Part shown: in pieces, positions 25,425 through 35,383 of the stretch | Layout of the letters: every line of letters begins with the position of its first letter | How positions within the stretch are numbered: the stretch's first letter is position 1 | Assembly (NCBI RefSeq): GCF_030698175.1 | Contig: NZ_JAUYNT010000008.1 | Location: 1 to 38,387 of the forward strand | DNA: 38,387 nt | DNA from: Pseudomonas sp. | Lineage (GTDB): Bacteria > Pseudomonadota > Gammaproteobacteria > Pseudomonadales > Pseudomonadaceae | Direction: 5' to 3' | Translations under genes and position numbers: made by a program | Notes under the pieces: model-generated | Databases searched by the model: none | Told to the model about the DNA's origin: nothing | The model's input: the letters and a program-made list of their open reading frames with translations, nothing else

Positions 25425-26009
25425 ATGACTGAACTCGCCCTGATCTTGGTTAGCTCCGTGCTGGTCAACAACTTCGTGTTGGTGCAGTTCCTTGGCCTGT
25501 GCCCGTTTATGGGAGTGTCCAAGCGCATCGAGACGGCGATTGGCCTGTCGCTGGCCACCACCTTTGTGCTGACTTTGGCGGCGATGAGCTGCTATTTGAT
25601 CCAGCAGTACGTCTTGAAGCCCTTGGACTTGGAGTATCTGCGCACCATCAGTTTTATTCTGGTAATTGCCGTGGTGGTGCAGTTCACCGAGATGGTGGTG
25701 CATAAAACCAGCCCGCTGCTGTACCGGGTGTTGGGAATTTTTCTGCCGCTGATCACCACCAACTGCATCGTCCTCGGCGTGGCACTGCTGAACGCCAACA
25801 AGGGCGAGTTCACCTTTATTACCGCCACCGCCAATGGCTTCGCCGCCGGCGTGGGTTTCTCCTTGGTCTTGGTACTGTTTGCCGCCCTGCGCGAACGCAT
25901 CGCCATCGCCGATGTGCCACTGCCGTTTCGCGGCGCGGCGATCGGCATGATCACCGCCGGCTTGATGTCACTGGCCTTTATGGGTTTTGCCGGGCTGATC
26001 AAGCTGTGA
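25425..26009 (+). CDS. rsxA: Electron transport complex subunit RsxA (RnfA)
   Basis: 194 aa integral membrane protein with six predicted hydrophobic segments. Starts [22 protein letters not shown], then [18 protein letters not shown], and contains [20 protein letters not shown]; the Cys residues match the membrane Fe-S site proposed for RnfA/NqrE-type subunits. With RsxBCDGE it forms a membrane redox complex; in E. coli Rsx keeps SoxR reduced, and Rnf homologs couple ferredoxin/NADH electron transfer to ion transport. ATG 25425 matches family starts; ATG 25419 (two codons earlier) overlaps the stop of the upstream rsxA-like fragment. No strong Shine-Dalgarno, so coupling is plausible. Confidence 0.94.
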   Translation: MTELALILVSSVLVNNFVLVQFLGLCPFMGVSKRIETAIGLSLATTFVLTLAAMSCYLIQQYVLKPLDLEYLRTISFILVIAVVVQFTEMVVHKTSPLLYRVLGIFLPLITTNCIVLGVALLNANKGEFTFITATANGFAAGVGFSLVLVLFAALRERIAIADVPLPFRGAAIGMITAGLMSLAFMGFAGLIKL

Positions 26010-26039
26010 ACCACCCATGCTGATGCGAGCCCGTCAACC

Positions 26040-26615
26040 ATGAGCATGGTCCTTAGCGCCGTGCTGGCGCTGCTCGCCTTGTGCTTGGTCAGCGGCGCAA
26101 TTCTGGGCTATGCCGCAGTGCGCTTTCGGGTTGAGGGTGATCCACTGGCCGAGCAAATCAACAGCCTGCTGCCACAAACCCAATGCGGCCAATGCGGTTA
26201 TCCGGGCTGCAAGCCTTACTCCGAGGCGATTGCCGGCGGCGACAAGATCAACAAGTGCCCACCCGGCGGCGAAGCCACTATTCAGGCGCTGGCGGACTTG
26301 CTCGATGTCGAAGTCGAACCCCTGGACGCCGTCGAGGGCGAAAAACCGTTGATGGTGGCCTTTATTCGCGAGGCCGAATGCATCGGCTGCACCAAGTGCA
26401 TTCAGGCCTGTCCGGTGGACGCCATTCTCGGCGCGGCCAAGCAGATGCACACGGTGATCGCATCCGAATGCACCGGTTGCGATCTGTGCGTCGAGCCTTG
26501 CCCGGTCGACTGCATCGACATGCTGCCGGTCGCTGGCAACCTGCAAAGTTGGCACTGGTCGCAACCTCTGCCGCCCGGTCAACTGATCGCCACCGACCGC
26601 GAGCAAGCCGCATGA
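26040..26615 (+). CDS. rsxB: Electron transport complex subunit RsxB (RnfB)
   Basis: 191 aa Fe-S protein anchored by one N-terminal hydrophobic helix ([20 protein letters not shown]). Clusters: [14 protein letters not shown] plus a later Cys (NKCPPGG) for the first 4Fe-4S, then two ferredoxin-type motifs [16 protein letters not shown] and [17 protein letters not shown]. It is the electron entry or relay subunit. 30 bp after rsxA; its stop overlaps the rsxC start as ATGA. Weak Shine-Dalgarno. Confidence 0.95.
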   Translation: MSMVLSAVLALLALCLVSGAILGYAAVRFRVEGDPLAEQINSLLPQTQCGQCGYPGCKPYSEAIAGGDKINKCPPGGEATIQALADLLDVEVEPLDAVEGEKPLMVAFIREAECIGCTKCIQACPVDAILGAAKQMHTVIASECTGCDLCVEPCPVDCIDMLPVAGNLQSWHWSQPLPPGQLIATDREQAA

Positions 26616-28897
26616 GCCGCTTACCACTAGGGGAAATGCCCGGCGGCATTCACCCAGCCGAGCACAAGAGCCAGTCCAACGGCACGCCGATCCAGCAGGC
26701 TCCACTGCCAAAACGGCTGATCTTGCCGCTGAACCAGCATATAGGCGCGCAGGCACAGCCTTGCGTGGCGGTCGGTGAGCGGGTGCTCAAGGGCCAGTTG
26801 ATTGCCACCGCCAATGGCACGATCAGCGTGCCGCTGCATGCACCGACTTCCGGTATCGTCAGCTTTATCGGCCCGCAGCCCTACCCCCATGTCTCGGGGC
26901 TGCTCAGCGAGGCCATAGTGATCGACAGCGATGGCCTGGAGCAGTGGGTTGAGCTGTCGCCCTGCGCCGACTACCGCAGCCTTGCGCCTGCCGAGTTGCT
27001 GGCGATTATTCGCAGCGCCGGCATCAATGGCTTGGGCGGCGCGGGTTTTCCGACCGCAGTAAAGCTCAGCGCCCGCTCGGCGCAAAAGATTCACACGCTG
27101 ATCATCAACGGCACCGAATGTGAACCCTACATCACGGCCGACGACCGCCTGATGCGTGAGCGGGCGACGCAACTGATCGGCGGTATCGAGATTCTGGTGC
27201 AGTTGATTGCACCCGAGGCGGTGTTAATTGGCATCGAAGACAATAAGCCCGAGGCCATCGCCGCCGTGCAGGCAGCCATAGGCCCGCGACCCTTTACCCT
27301 CAAGGTGCTGCCGACCCAGTACCCCTCTGGCGGTGAAAAACAGCTGATCCAACTACTCACCGGCGCTGAAGTGCCCAGCGGCGGACTGCCGGCGGATATC
27401 GGCATGCTCTGCCTGAACGTCGGCACTGTAGTGGCCATCCATGCTGCGGTGCTTGAAGGCCGACCGTTAATCTCACGGATCACCACCCTGACCGGCGCAG
27501 CGCTGAGCCGGCCGATGAATATCGAAGCGCTGATCGGCACGCCGGTGGGCGAGCTGCTGGCCTTCGCCGGCTTGCAAGAGGCCCAGCTTGATCGCCTGTT
27601 GCTGGGCGGGCCGCTGATGGGCTTTAGCCTGCCGAGCCTCGAAGTGCCGCTGATCAAGACCAGCAATTGCCTGCTGGCCAGCACCGCGACCGAGTTGCCG
27701 CCAGCGCCGCCAGCGCTGCCGTGTATTCGCTGCGGCGACTGCGCCGAGGTCTGCCCGGCCAGCCTGTTACCGCAACAACTGCATTTTTTCGCCCTCGGCC
27801 AACAACATGAACAACTCAAGACCCATAACCTCTTCGACTGCATCGAGTGCGGCGCCTGCGCTTATGTGTGCCCCTCGAATATTCCGTTGGTGCAGTACTA
27901 CCGCGCCGCCAAGGCCGACATCCGCGAGCTGGAAAACAAGCAGCTGAAAGCCGAACAGTCGCGGCAACGTTTTGAGCAGCGCCAGGAACGCTTGCGCGGC
28001 GAGCAAGAACAGAAAGATGCCGAACGTCAAGCGCGCACCGAGAAAGTCGCCCGTGCCAAGGCGGCCCTGGCCGCCAGCCAAACCAGCGCCGAGTCCGGCG
28101 CCTTGCCAGCAGCGCCGCAGGGACTCAGTGATGAGCAGAAGAAACTCAAGATCGCCGCCAGCATGGCGCAGGTCACCCTGAAAAAGGCCGAGAAGCAACT
28201 GGCTCTGTATACCGACAAGGGCGGCGATACCCGCGAACTGCAAGCCCAGGTAGCACAGCTTCGTAGCGCCGCACTATCAGCGCAAAGCGCCTTGGATGCG
28301 GCGCTGGCCACTGCCCCAGCGGCCGCAAGCACGCCAGACGCCGAACTGGCGCTAAAAAAAGCCAAGATCCAAGTCGCCATGCTGCGCGCACAAGTGCGCA
28401 AGTTCGAACAACTCGAAGAGCCCAACGCCGAGCACGCCAAGCAACTGCAAGGGTTGCGCGAGCAATTGGCGGCGGCCGAACAGGTACTCGAAGGCCTGCC
28501 AAGCCAGCCGCCGGCCAGCCTCGCACCGCCCGTGCTAAACGCGGCCATGCAGGCACTCAAACAGGCCAAAATAGCCTTGGCAATGCGCCGGGCCGAGCTG
28601 AAAAAAGCCGAACAAACCGGCGCCGAGGAGTTGACCGCATTGCGCGCCGCCCTGGCAGCCGCCGAACAAGCCCTGCATGCGGCTGAAGATGCCTGCGGCA
28701 AACCGGCGCCGAATCTGCAGCGGCTGGATAAACAACCCATCGATGAGACCACCCGCGCCCTGAAAACCGCAGTCGCCTTGGCCCGCGCCGATCTGCGCAA
28801 ATTGGAGCGTGATCCAGACACGCCAGAGGCGGCGCTGAGCGACGCGCGCCAACGGCTGCTGACGGCCGAGCAACACTTACAGCAACAGCACAGTTAA
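26612..28897 (+). CDS. rsxC: Electron transport complex subunit RsxC (RnfC)
   Basis: 761 aa. The RnfC domain (about 10-430) binds NADH/FMN ([32 protein letters not shown]), followed by two 4Fe-4S motifs, [17 protein letters not shown] and [17 protein letters not shown]. The C-terminal 280 residues are an Ala-, Gln- and Lys-rich helical tail in which a roughly 50-residue unit is repeated about four times ([66 protein letters not shown]). ATG 26612 overlaps the rsxB stop. A longer open frame upstream runs through rsxB and is rejected as a start. Confidence 0.95.
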   Translation: MSRLPLGEMPGGIHPAEHKSQSNGTPIQQAPLPKRLILPLNQHIGAQAQPCVAVGERVLKGQLIATANGTISVPLHAPTSGIVSFIGPQPYPHVSGLLSEAIVIDSDGLEQWVELSPCADYRSLAPAELLAIIRSAGINGLGGAGFPTAVKLSARSAQKIHTLIINGTECEPYITADDRLMRERATQLIGGIEILVQLIAPEAVLIGIEDNKPEAIAAVQAAIGPRPFTLKVLPTQYPSGGEKQLIQLLTGAEVPSGGLPADIGMLCLNVGTVVAIHAAVLEGRPLISRITTLTGAALSRPMNIEALIGTPVGELLAFAGLQEAQLDRLLLGGPLMGFSLPSLEVPLIKTSNCLLASTATELPPAPPALPCIRCGDCAEVCPASLLPQQLHFFALGQQHEQLKTHNLFDCIECGACAYVCPSNIPLVQYYRAAKADIRELENKQLKAEQSRQRFEQRQERLRGEQEQKDAERQARTEKVARAKAALAASQTSAESGALPAAPQGLSDEQKKLKIAASMAQVTLKKAEKQLALYTDKGGDTRELQAQVAQLRSAALSAQSALDAALATAPAAASTPDAELALKKAKIQVAMLRAQVRKFEQLEEPNAEHAKQLQGLREQLAAAEQVLEGLPSQPPASLAPPVLNAAMQALKQAKIALAMRRAELKKAEQTGAEELTALRAALAAAEQALHAAEDACGKPAPNLQRLDKQPIDETTRALKTAVALARADLRKLERDPDTPEAALSDARQRLLTAEQHLQQQHS

Positions 28898-28909
28898 ATC
28901 GGAGCGCCA

Positions 28910-29941
28910 ATGGCCTTGCCCCGTATCACCTCACCGCACACCACCGGCAATAATCGCACTCAACAGGTGATGCTGCAGGTACTGCTGGCCACGCTGCCCG
29001 GCGTGCTGGCGCTGACTTGGTTGTTCGGTGTCGGCACGTTGGTCAACCTGCTCTGGGCCGGTCTCTTGGCACTGGGGTTTGAGGCGGCAGTCCTGGCCAT
29101 CCGGCAACGGCCCATAGGTTTTTACCTGCGCGATGGCAGCGCGCTGGTCACCGCCGTGCTGTTGGCGCTAGCCCTGCCGCCCTATGCACCCTGGTGGCTG
29201 ACCTTGGTGGCCGTCGGCTTTGCCATTAGCTTTGGCAAACAACTGTATGGCGGTCTGGGGCAAAACCCGTTTAATCCGGCGATGCTCGGCTACGTGGTGG
29301 TGCTGATCTCCTTTCCCCTGGAAATGACCCGCTGGCCAGCCCCCCATGGTGTCGGCATGCTCGCCGGCATTGAGCAGATTTTCGGTCTGGCGCAGCTGCC
29401 TGACGGCTGGAGCCAGGCCACCGCGCTCGACGTGCTAAAAACCAATAAGAGCCTGACCATCGATGAACTATGGGCAAACAACCCGGCCTTCGGCAGCCTC
29501 GGTGGCCGCGCAGTGGAATGGGTGAATGGCGCCTTCTTACTCGGCGGCCTGTACCTGCTGCACAAGAAGCTGATCAGCTGGCATGCACCACTGGGCATGC
29601 TCGGCGCGCTGTTTGTCATGAGCCTGGTGTTCTGGAATGGCAGCGGCTCGGACTCCAACGGCTCGCCGCTGTTTCATCTATTGAGTGGCGCCAGCATGCT
29701 CGGCGCGTTCTTTATCGTCACGGACCCGGTTTCGGGCGCCACCAGCAATCTCGGCCGGCTGATCTTTGGCGCAGGCGTAGGCGTGCTGGTCTATATCATC
29801 CGCACCTGGGGCGGCTACCCGGATGGCGTGGCCTTTGCCGTACTGCTGATGAACCTCGCCGCACCGACCATCGACTACTACAGCCGCCCGCGCACCTACG
29901 GCCACAGCAAGGCCGAACGCGGCTTCAAGGTCGGAGAATAA
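28910..29941 (+). CDS. rsxD: Electron transport complex subunit RsxD (RnfD)
   Basis: 343 aa membrane subunit with many hydrophobic segments. [13 protein letters not shown] contains the Ser/Thr-Gly-Ala-Thr motif whose Thr carries covalent FMN in RnfD/NqrB. Other conserved blocks are [18 protein letters not shown] and [13 protein letters not shown] near the C-terminus. GGAG 6 nt before ATG 28910; 12 bp after rsxC and 2 bp before rsxG. Confidence 0.95.
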   Translation: MALPRITSPHTTGNNRTQQVMLQVLLATLPGVLALTWLFGVGTLVNLLWAGLLALGFEAAVLAIRQRPIGFYLRDGSALVTAVLLALALPPYAPWWLTLVAVGFAISFGKQLYGGLGQNPFNPAMLGYVVVLISFPLEMTRWPAPHGVGMLAGIEQIFGLAQLPDGWSQATALDVLKTNKSLTIDELWANNPAFGSLGGRAVEWVNGAFLLGGLYLLHKKLISWHAPLGMLGALFVMSLVFWNGSGSDSNGSPLFHLLSGASMLGAFFIVTDPVSGATSNLGRLIFGAGVGVLVYIIRTWGGYPDGVAFAVLLMNLAAPTIDYYSRPRTYGHSKAERGFKVGE

Positions 29942-29943
29942 AC

Positions 29944-30615
29944 ATGAGCCTGCCAGAAATTAGCCGCTCAATGCTGAAAAACAGCCTGCTGCTGGGTCTG
30001 TTTGCCGTAGTCACGGTCGGGCTGGTGGCCATCACCCAGCACGTCACGGCGCCGCGCATTGTCGCCGCCGAGCGCGCCGCGCAAAGCCAGCTCCTCAGCC
30101 AGTTATTGCCGGCGGGCAGTTTTGACAACCTGCTGCATGACAGCCAGGTGACGCTGGCCGCCGACCCCTTGCTGGGCAATCTCAGCAGCAAAACCGCTTA
30201 CATCGCCCGCCTGAACGGCCAGCCAACGGCGGTGATTGTTCCGGTCACCGCAGCCGACGGTTACAGCGGCGCCATCCATCTGCTGGTGGCGATCAAGGCC
30301 AACGGTCAGCTGGCGGGGGTACGCGTGCTCAAGCACAAAGAAACCCCAGGCCTGGGCGACAAAATTGAGCTAGCCAAAAGCGTTTGGATACACGGCTTCG
30401 ACGGTAAATCCCTGAACGATCCAAGCGAATCAGGCTGGGCGGTAAAGAAAGACCAGGGCCAGTTTGACCAGTTCGCCGGCGCCACCATTACCCCGCGCGC
30501 CGTGGTTAAAGCGGTGCACCAAGCGCTGCAGTATTTTGATGCGCACCAACGCCAGCTGCTCGGCCCCAGCAGCACGACGGTGGAGAGCAGCACAGTGAGG
30601 AACAGCAATGGCTAG
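29944..30615 (+). CDS. rsxG: Electron transport complex subunit RsxG (RnfG)
   Basis: 223 aa, one N-terminal membrane helix ([20 protein letters not shown]) and a periplasmic FMN-binding domain. [12 protein letters not shown] is the conserved RnfG motif. [15 protein letters not shown] carries the SGAT-like site where Thr holds covalent FMN in the family. GGAG 8 nt before the ATG. Overlaps rsxE by 8 bp (ATGGCTAG). Confidence 0.95.
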   Translation: MSLPEISRSMLKNSLLLGLFAVVTVGLVAITQHVTAPRIVAAERAAQSQLLSQLLPAGSFDNLLHDSQVTLAADPLLGNLSSKTAYIARLNGQPTAVIVPVTAADGYSGAIHLLVAIKANGQLAGVRVLKHKETPGLGDKIELAKSVWIHGFDGKSLNDPSESGWAVKKDQGQFDQFAGATITPRAVVKAVHQALQYFDAHQRQLLGPSSTTVESSTVRNSNG

Positions 30616-31318
30616 TTATCGCGAAATCGCCGTCAATGGCCTCTGGCGGAACAATCCGGGCCTGGTGCAGCTGCTCGGCCTCTGCCCGCTGCTGGGAGTC
30701 AGCAATTCGATGGTCAACGCGCTGGGCATGGGCATTGCCACCGCGCTGGTGCTGGCGTTTTCCAACGCCGCCGTGGCGCTGATCCGCAATCAGGTCAGCG
30801 ACGCGGTGCGGCTGCCGGTGTTTGTGCTGATTATCGCGGCGCTGACCACCTGCATCGAACTGCTGATGCAGGCCTTCACCTATCAGCTGTACCAAATCCT
30901 CGGGATTTTTATTCCGCTGATCACCACCAACTGCATCATCCTCGGCCGCGCCGAAGCCTTTGCCGCCAAGAACAGCGTGGCCAAGGCCAGCTTCGACGGC
31001 CTGATGATGGGCGCCGGTTTTGGCTTGGTGTTGCTGGCGCTCGGCACCCTGCGCGAGCTGCTCGGCACCGGCATGCTGCTGAGCAATATGCAGTTGCTGT
31101 TCGGCTCTGTTGCCGCCAATTGGCAGATCACCCTGCTGCCCAATTATCCGGGCTTTTTGCTGGCGATTTTACCGCCCGGCGCCTTCTTGCTCCTGGGCCT
31201 GCTGATTGCGGCGAAAAATCAGCTTGATGCCCGCGCCCTTGAGCGCGCCAAAATAGACCAAAGCCCGCTTGCCGCAACGCCAAGCCGACGGGTTCGAGTG
31301 ACCGGAGTCATAGAGTGA
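30608..31318 (+). CDS. rsxE: Electron transport complex subunit RsxE (RnfE)
   Basis: 236 aa membrane protein related to Rsx[21 protein letters not shown] and [20 protein letters not shown] match the family. GAGGAAC precedes ATG 30608, inside the 3' end of rsxG. The stop overlaps the nth start (GTGA). Confidence 0.95.
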   Translation: MASYREIAVNGLWRNNPGLVQLLGLCPLLGVSNSMVNALGMGIATALVLAFSNAAVALIRNQVSDAVRLPVFVLIIAALTTCIELLMQAFTYQLYQILGIFIPLITTNCIILGRAEAFAAKNSVAKASFDGLMMGAGFGLVLLALGTLRELLGTGMLLSNMQLLFGSVAANWQITLLPNYPGFLLAILPPGAFLLLGLLIAAKNQLDARALERAKIDQSPLAATPSRRVRVTGVIE

Positions 31319-31953
31319 ACGCCGCTAAACGCTACGAGATTTTCCGCCGCCTGCGCGAAGACGATCCAGAACCCAAGACTGAGCTGGCTTACAGCACGCC
31401 TTTCGAGCTGCTGATTGCGGTGATTCTCTCGGCGCAAGCCACCGATGTGGGCGTCAACAAGGCCACCGCCAAGCTTTATCCTGTGGCCAACACCCCCGAG
31501 GCCATCTACGCCCTTGGCTATGACGGCCTGTGCGCCTATATCAAGACCATTGGCCTGTACCCAAGCAAGGCTAAAAACGTGATCGAGACTTGCCGGCTGC
31601 TGGTGGAGAAGCACGCCAGTCAGGTGCCGCAGACCCGCGAGGAACTTGAAGCGCTGCCCGGCGTCGGCCGTAAAACCGCCAACGTGGTGCTCAATACCGC
31701 CTTTGGGCAACTCACCATGGCGGTTGATACGCACATCTTTCGCTTCAGCAATCGCACCGGCGTCGCCCCCGGTAAAAACGTGCTGGAAGTGGAGCGCCAG
31801 CTGCTGAAATTTGTACCCAAAGAATTCTTGCTAGACGCCCATCACTGGATGATTTTGCACGGCCGCTATGTCTGCCAGGCGCGTAAGCCACGCTGCGGCA
31901 GCTGCCGGATTGAAGACCTCTGCGAGTTCAAGCAAAAGACCAGCGACGATTGA
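31315..31953 (+). CDS. nth: Endonuclease III (DNA glycosylase/AP lyase)
   Basis: 212 aa base-excision enzyme removing oxidised pyrimidines. Helix-hairpin-helix [12 protein letters not shown] with the nucleophile K120 and D138 ([11 protein letters not shown]). Cluster cysteines are C187, C194, C197 and C203 in the C-x6-C-x2-C-x5-C pattern. GTG start at 31315 overlaps the rsxE stop; GGAG is 8 nt upstream. nth at the end of the rsx operon is the standard gammaproteobacterial order. Confidence 0.97.
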   Translation: MNAAKRYEIFRRLREDDPEPKTELAYSTPFELLIAVILSAQATDVGVNKATAKLYPVANTPEAIYALGYDGLCAYIKTIGLYPSKAKNVIETCRLLVEKHASQVPQTREELEALPGVGRKTANVVLNTAFGQLTMAVDTHIFRFSNRTGVAPGKNVLEVERQLLKFVPKEFLLDAHHWMILHGRYVCQARKPRCGSCRIEDLCEFKQKTSDD

Positions 31954-32061
31954 ATCTTTAAGGCTTTGGCTATACTAACCATTAACAAAATCTTTTTTAC
32001 CCGCACAGGTTTTACCGTTATAAGTTGCGCCAATGGCATCCCGCCTACCGGAGTGAAGCTG

Positions 32062-32244
32062 ATGAGCACTGACAAGCAACCACTCGAAGTCGACGATGAG
32101 CTAACCGCCGAAGACGGCGAAGAAGCCCCCGAAGCGCCGATCGAGGTAGCCAAGACCAATCTGGCCAAACGCAAGATTATTGACAATTATTTAGAAGAGC
32201 GACGTCTGCAAAAACAGCTCAACGACTATGACTTCGACCTTTAA
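32062..32244 (+). CDS. Small conserved PA3496-type protein
   Basis: 60 aa: an acidic, probably disordered N-terminal half (EVDDELTAEDGEEAPEAP) and a basic helical C-terminus (KRKIIDNYLEERRLQKQLND, ending YDFDL). It matches the protein found after nth in Pseudomonas genomes, described there as a putative envelope-integrity protein; the biochemical function is unknown. I chose ATG 32062 (GGAG 8 nt upstream); an ORF beginning at 31966 runs through non-conserved sequence. Confidence 0.85.
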   Translation: MSTDKQPLEVDDELTAEDGEEAPEAPIEVAKTNLAKRKIIDNYLEERRLQKQLNDYDFDL

Positions 32245-32308
32245 AGCATTCGTCCAAGCCAAACCTTAGCAACCGTTGCAACTTTGCTTTAGGCCCAGTT
32301 TTCGGCAC

Positions 32309-32346
32309 AAAAAAAGCCCCGCCAATTCGCTTGGCGGGGCTTTTTT
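32309..32346. terminator. Bidirectional terminator between the PA3496-type gene and gloA
   Basis: 10-bp perfect stem GCCCCGCCAA / TTGGCGGGGC (32316-32325, 32331-32340), loop TTCGC, with an A-run on the left and six T residues on the right. Serves both convergent genes. Confidence 0.95.
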
Positions 32347-32358
32347 CTGCGCGTTAAA

Positions 32359-32751
32359 TCAGTCTTTGCGCGACGGTGACAGCAGCTCAATTTTGTAGCC
32401 GTCCGGGTCTTCGACAAAGGCCAGGATGCTGCGGCCATGCTGCATAGGTCCGGCTTCGCGGGTGATCTTGCCGCCACGGGCGCGAATGTCCTCGCAAGCC
32501 TTGTAGACGTCCGTCACTTCCAGGGCGATATGGCCATAGCCCGCCCCAAGATCATAGGCCTCGACGCCCCAGTTATGGGTTAGCTCGATCACGCTGTTAT
32601 GCGCCTCGTCACCATAACCAACGAAGGCCAGGGTGAACTGGCCATCGGGATAATCATTGCGCCGCAGCAAGGTCATACCCAGCACTTCGGTATAGAAGGC
32701 GATGGATTTATCCAAGTCGCCAACGCGCAGCATGGTGTGCAAAATTCGCAT
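32359..32751 (-). CDS. gloA: Lactoylglutathione lyase (glyoxalase I)
   Basis: 130 aa, the short Ni-type glyoxalase I, converting the methylglyoxal-glutathione hemithioacetal to S-lactoylglutathione. Metal ligands are all present: H5 (RILHTML), E56 (NSVIELTHN), H74 (GYGHIALEV) and E122 (GYKIELL). I chose ATG 32751 (GAGG 8 nt upstream) rather than a start at 32799 because it matches family N-termini. Confidence 0.96.
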   Translation of the reverse strand: MRILHTMLRVGDLDKSIAFYTEVLGMTLLRRNDYPDGQFTLAFVGYGDEAHNSVIELTHNWGVEAYDLGAGYGHIALEVTDVYKACEDIRARGGKITREAGPMQHGRSILAFVEDPDGYKIELLSPSRKD

Positions 32752-32891
32752 ATTACTTGCCTCACAGATAACCCAGGGGCGTATTGTGAACCGCCGCACA
32801 CTGGCCTACCAGCACTGGGCGCGCCAGATAAAATGAACCGCTGGGCCGATAACGCCTCAAACCCCGACCCGCCTGCTCAGGAAACAGCTGC

Positions 32892-33674
32892 ATGTTGAAT
32901 AAAATTTATCTGCCAATCGCCTTGGTACTGCTGGCGGGCTGCGCCCAATCTGCAGCTGAACACAACGATTCGAGCTGGTGGTCGTTTTCATCCACCAGCA
33001 ACAACACAAAAACCAAAACGGCTGAACACCTGCAGCTGCAGCTGCAGCTGCAGACAAAGCACGACGAGGCAAGCTGGTGGTCATTCGCCTCCAGCAGCAA
33101 GCCGGAAAAAAACACTGCCGCCGAGCCGGGACAATCGCCAAACAATCTGCAAAACGCCCGCACCCAGGCCTGGCTGGACATCTACGAGACGCCACTGCGC
33201 ACGGCCCTCGAAGGCAGTGGCTTTACCCTGGAGCGACGCGCTGATGTGCTGATGGTGAGCATTCCAGTGCAAGGCAGCTTCAACCCCGATCGGCCGCAGA
33301 TGCTGCTGCCGGCCAAGCTGGGCGCCCTGACGCGGCTCGCCAAACTCACCGCTAAAGATGCACAAGCGCCTGCGGTGCTGATCCTTGGTCACAGCGACAG
33401 CAGCGGCAAGCTGGAACTCAATCGCAGCCTGAGCCAGCAACGCGCTCAAGCCGTGGCGGGGATCTTTAGCCTGAGCGGCTTTAAACGTGATCGAATGTTG
33501 CTCAAGGGTGTGGGCCCGGACATGCCGCGCGCCGCCAACGACAGCGTCGCCGGCCGCGCCCTGAATCGCCGCGTAGAGGTGCTACTCGCCCCGCAAGACA
33601 GCCTGATGGCATTGGTGCAGCAATACAGCAAGCCCGCCACTGCGACTGTCCTGGCAGCCGAGCAAAGCCACTAG
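32892..33674 (+). CDS. OmpA-family lipoprotein
   Basis: 260 aa. Lipobox LLAGC (Cys about residue 17). A low-complexity segment (about 20-85) holds two SWWSF modules (SSWWSFSSTSNN and ASWWSFASSSKP) separated by HLQLQLQLQT, the latter encoded by four CTGCAG units. The C-terminal OmpA-like peptidoglycan-binding domain has LGHSDSSGKLELNRSLSQQR and GRALNRRVEVLL. Probably an envelope lipoprotein contacting peptidoglycan; partner unknown. AGGAAA 8 nt before ATG 32892. Divergent from gloA, followed by a repeat-rich gap before argG. Confidence 0.85.
   Translation: MLNKIYLPIALVLLAGCAQSAAEHNDSSWWSFSSTSNNTKTKTAEHLQLQLQLQTKHDEASWWSFASSSKPEKNTAAEPGQSPNNLQNARTQAWLDIYETPLRTALEGSGFTLERRADVLMVSIPVQGSFNPDRPQMLLPAKLGALTRLAKLTAKDAQAPAVLILGHSDSSGKLELNRSLSQQRAQAVAGIFSLSGFKRDRMLLKGVGPDMPRAANDSVAGRALNRRVEVLLAPQDSLMALVQQYSKPATATVLAAEQSH
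33030..33053 (+). repeat. Hexanucleotide tandem repeat (CTGCAG)x4
   Basis: Four exact copies encode alternating Leu-Gln between the two SWWSF modules of the lipoprotein. Copy changes would keep the frame. Confidence 0.9.
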
Positions 33675-33728
33675 CTTTAAATCCACGCCAAAAAAGGCTA
33701 TAGCCCAGTTACGTGTTGCAACGCGCAA

Positions 33729-33770
33729 GTCCCACCTTCATCTGGTTCGTGACCCAGATGAAGGTGGGAC
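33729..33770. repeat. Perfect 17-bp palindromic hairpin
   Basis: Arms GTCCCACCTTCATCTGG (33729-33745) and its exact complement (33754-33770), 8-nt loop, 55 bp after the lipoprotein stop. No T-run, so a repeat-type hairpin rather than a typical terminator. Confidence 0.75.
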
Positions 33771-33819
33771 AAAGAGCGGTTGTGGTCCGGCAGGATTGCT
33801 AGTCTGCTCGCGCTCGCTT

Positions 33820-33904
33820 CGCGGATGAATCCGCTCCTACACAAGCCCGGCACCTGCAATAATTTCATCGGCTGGCCTACCCTGTAGGAGCGGATTTATC
33901 CGCG
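33820..33904. repeat. REP-like pair in inverted orientation
   Basis: Left arm 33820-33841 (CGCGGATGAATCCGCTCCTA...) and right arm 33883-33904 (TGTAGGAGCGGATTTATCCG...) pair at 21 of 22 positions. This is the common Pseudomonas GTAGGAGCGGATT..ATCCGCG repeat. With the neighbouring palindrome and terminator it fills the 363-bp gap between the lipoprotein gene and argG; no gene seen there. Confidence 0.8.
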
Positions 33905-33969
33905 TTTGGCCAGTGCAGACAGCACAGGTATCGAGGCTAATTCCCCCCCGAGAAAGGTTCGGCCCCTAG

Positions 33970-33990
33970 CAACGCATAACGGGTACATAG
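33970..33990 (+). repeat. Degenerate copy of the transposase 3' end
   Basis: CAACGCATAACGGGTACATAG, 18-19 of 21 identical to the segments at 117-137 and 38254-38274 (complement). Only the last codons (QRITGT-stop) are recognisable, with a stop just upstream. Confidence 0.45.
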
Positions 33991-33991
33991 C

Positions 33992-34020
33992 AAAAAAAAA
34001 CGCCCCGCAAGCGGAGCGTT
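33992..34020 (-). terminator. Terminator of argG
   Basis: Read on the minus strand, AACGCTCCGC and GCGGGGCGTT pair over 10 positions (one G-T) and are followed by nine T residues (34000-33992); 18 bp past the argG stop. Confidence 0.9.
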
Positions 34021-34037
34021 CTGTTTGCAACAAAGGC

Positions 34038-35255
34038 TTAGAACAGCTTGCGGCCCTTGTTGGCGGCGATGCGCATACGCAGTGCGTTGAGCTTGATAAA
34101 GCCCGCCGCGTCGGCCTGGTTGTACGCGCCGCCATCTTCTTCGAAGGTGGCGATATTGGCATCGAACAGCGAGTCGTCAGACTTACGGCCGGTGACCATC
34201 ACATTGCCCTTGTACAGCTTCAGGCGGACCACGCCATTCACGTGCGCCTGGGATGCGTCGATCATCTGCTGCAGCATCAGCCGCTCCGGGCTCCACCAGT
34301 AACCGGTGTAGATCAGGCTGGCGTACTTGGGCATCAACTCGTCTTTGAGGTGCGCCACTTCGCGGTCCAAGGTGATCGATTCGATCGCCCGGTGCGCGCG
34401 CAACATGATGGTGCCGCCTGGCGTCTCGTAGCAGCCACGGGACTTCATGCCGACATAACGGTTCTCGACTATGTCCAGACGACCGATGCCGTTCAGACCA
34501 CCCACGCGGTTAAGCTCGGCCAGCACGGTGGCTGGAGTCATCTCAACGCCGTCAATGGCAACGATGTCGCCTTTGCGGTAGGTCAGTTCGATGTAGGTGG
34601 CAACGTCCGGCGCTTTTTCGGGCGAGACGGTCCACTTCCACATGTCTTCTTCGTGCTCGGTCCAGGTATCTTCCAGCACGCCGCCTTCATAAGAGATGTG
34701 CAGCAAGTTGGCGTCCATCGAGTACGGCGACTTCTTCTTGCCATGCCGCTCGATTGGGATCGCGTGCTTCTCGGCGTAATCCATCAGCTTCTCGCGCGAG
34801 AGCAGATCCCACTCACGCCACGGGGCGATCACCTTGACGCCAGGCTTGAGCGCGTAAGCGCCGAGCTCGAAACGCACCTGGTCATTGCCCTTACCGGTGG
34901 CGCCGTGGGAGATGGCATCGGCGCCGGTTTCGTTGGCGATTTCGATCAGGCGCTTGGCGATCAACGGCCGCGCGATGGAGGTACCCAGCAGGTACTCGCC
35001 CTCGTACACGGTGTTGGCGCGGAACATTGGGTAAACGAAGTCGCGCACAAACTCTTCGCGCAGGTCGTCGATATAAATTTCTTTAACGCCCATGGCTTGC
35101 GCCTTGAGGCGGGCCGGCTCGACTTCCTCGCCCTGACCGAGGTCGGCGGTGAAGGTTACGACTTCACACTGATAGGTATCCTGCAGCCACTTGAGGATTA
35201 CCGAGGTATCCAGGCCACCGGAATAAGCCAGAACTACCTTGTTAACGTCCGCCAT
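34038..35255 (-). CDS. argG: Argininosuccinate synthase
   Basis: 405 aa. It joins citrulline and aspartate with ATP in arginine synthesis. The N-type ATP pyrophosphatase motif is in [18 protein letters not shown]; other conserved blocks are GHTG-equivalent [18 protein letters not shown] and [21 protein letters not shown] 35255 ([14 protein letters not shown]) has GGAG 9 nt upstream and matches family starts. Downstream of motY on the same strand with a 128-bp gap, so probably its own promoter. Confidence 0.97.
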   Translation of the reverse strand: MADVNKVVLAYSGGLDTSVILKWLQDTYQCEVVTFTADLGQGEEVEPARLKAQAMGVKEIYIDDLREEFVRDFVYPMFRANTVYEGEYLLGTSIARPLIAKRLIEIANETGADAISHGATGKGNDQVRFELGAYALKPGVKVIAPWREWDLLSREKLMDYAEKHAIPIERHGKKKSPYSMDANLLHISYEGGVLEDTWTEHEEDMWKWTVSPEKAPDVATYIELTYRKGDIVAIDGVEMTPATVLAELNRVGGLNGIGRLDIVENRYVGMKSRGCYETPGGTIMLRAHRAIESITLDREVAHLKDELMPKYASLIYTGYWWSPERLMLQQMIDASQAHVNGVVRLKLYKGNVMVTGRKSDDSLFDANIATFEEDGGAYNQADAAGFIKLNALRMRIAANKGRKLF

Positions 35256-35383
35256 GCCATCAACTCCACGGGGTTTACGGAAAACCGCAGATTCTACCGG
35301 CAGGGGCGGCTGAATTACAGGGGCAGAGCCATACGTTACGACCAAGCGACAAACTCTATTGGCCATGCGACAGCCCGGCAGGC

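Noticed and set aside
26183..26611. N-terminal extension of rsxC through rsxB
   Set aside because: Out-of-frame reading of rsxB with Arg/His-rich sequence; the ATGA overlap start at 26612 fits the family.
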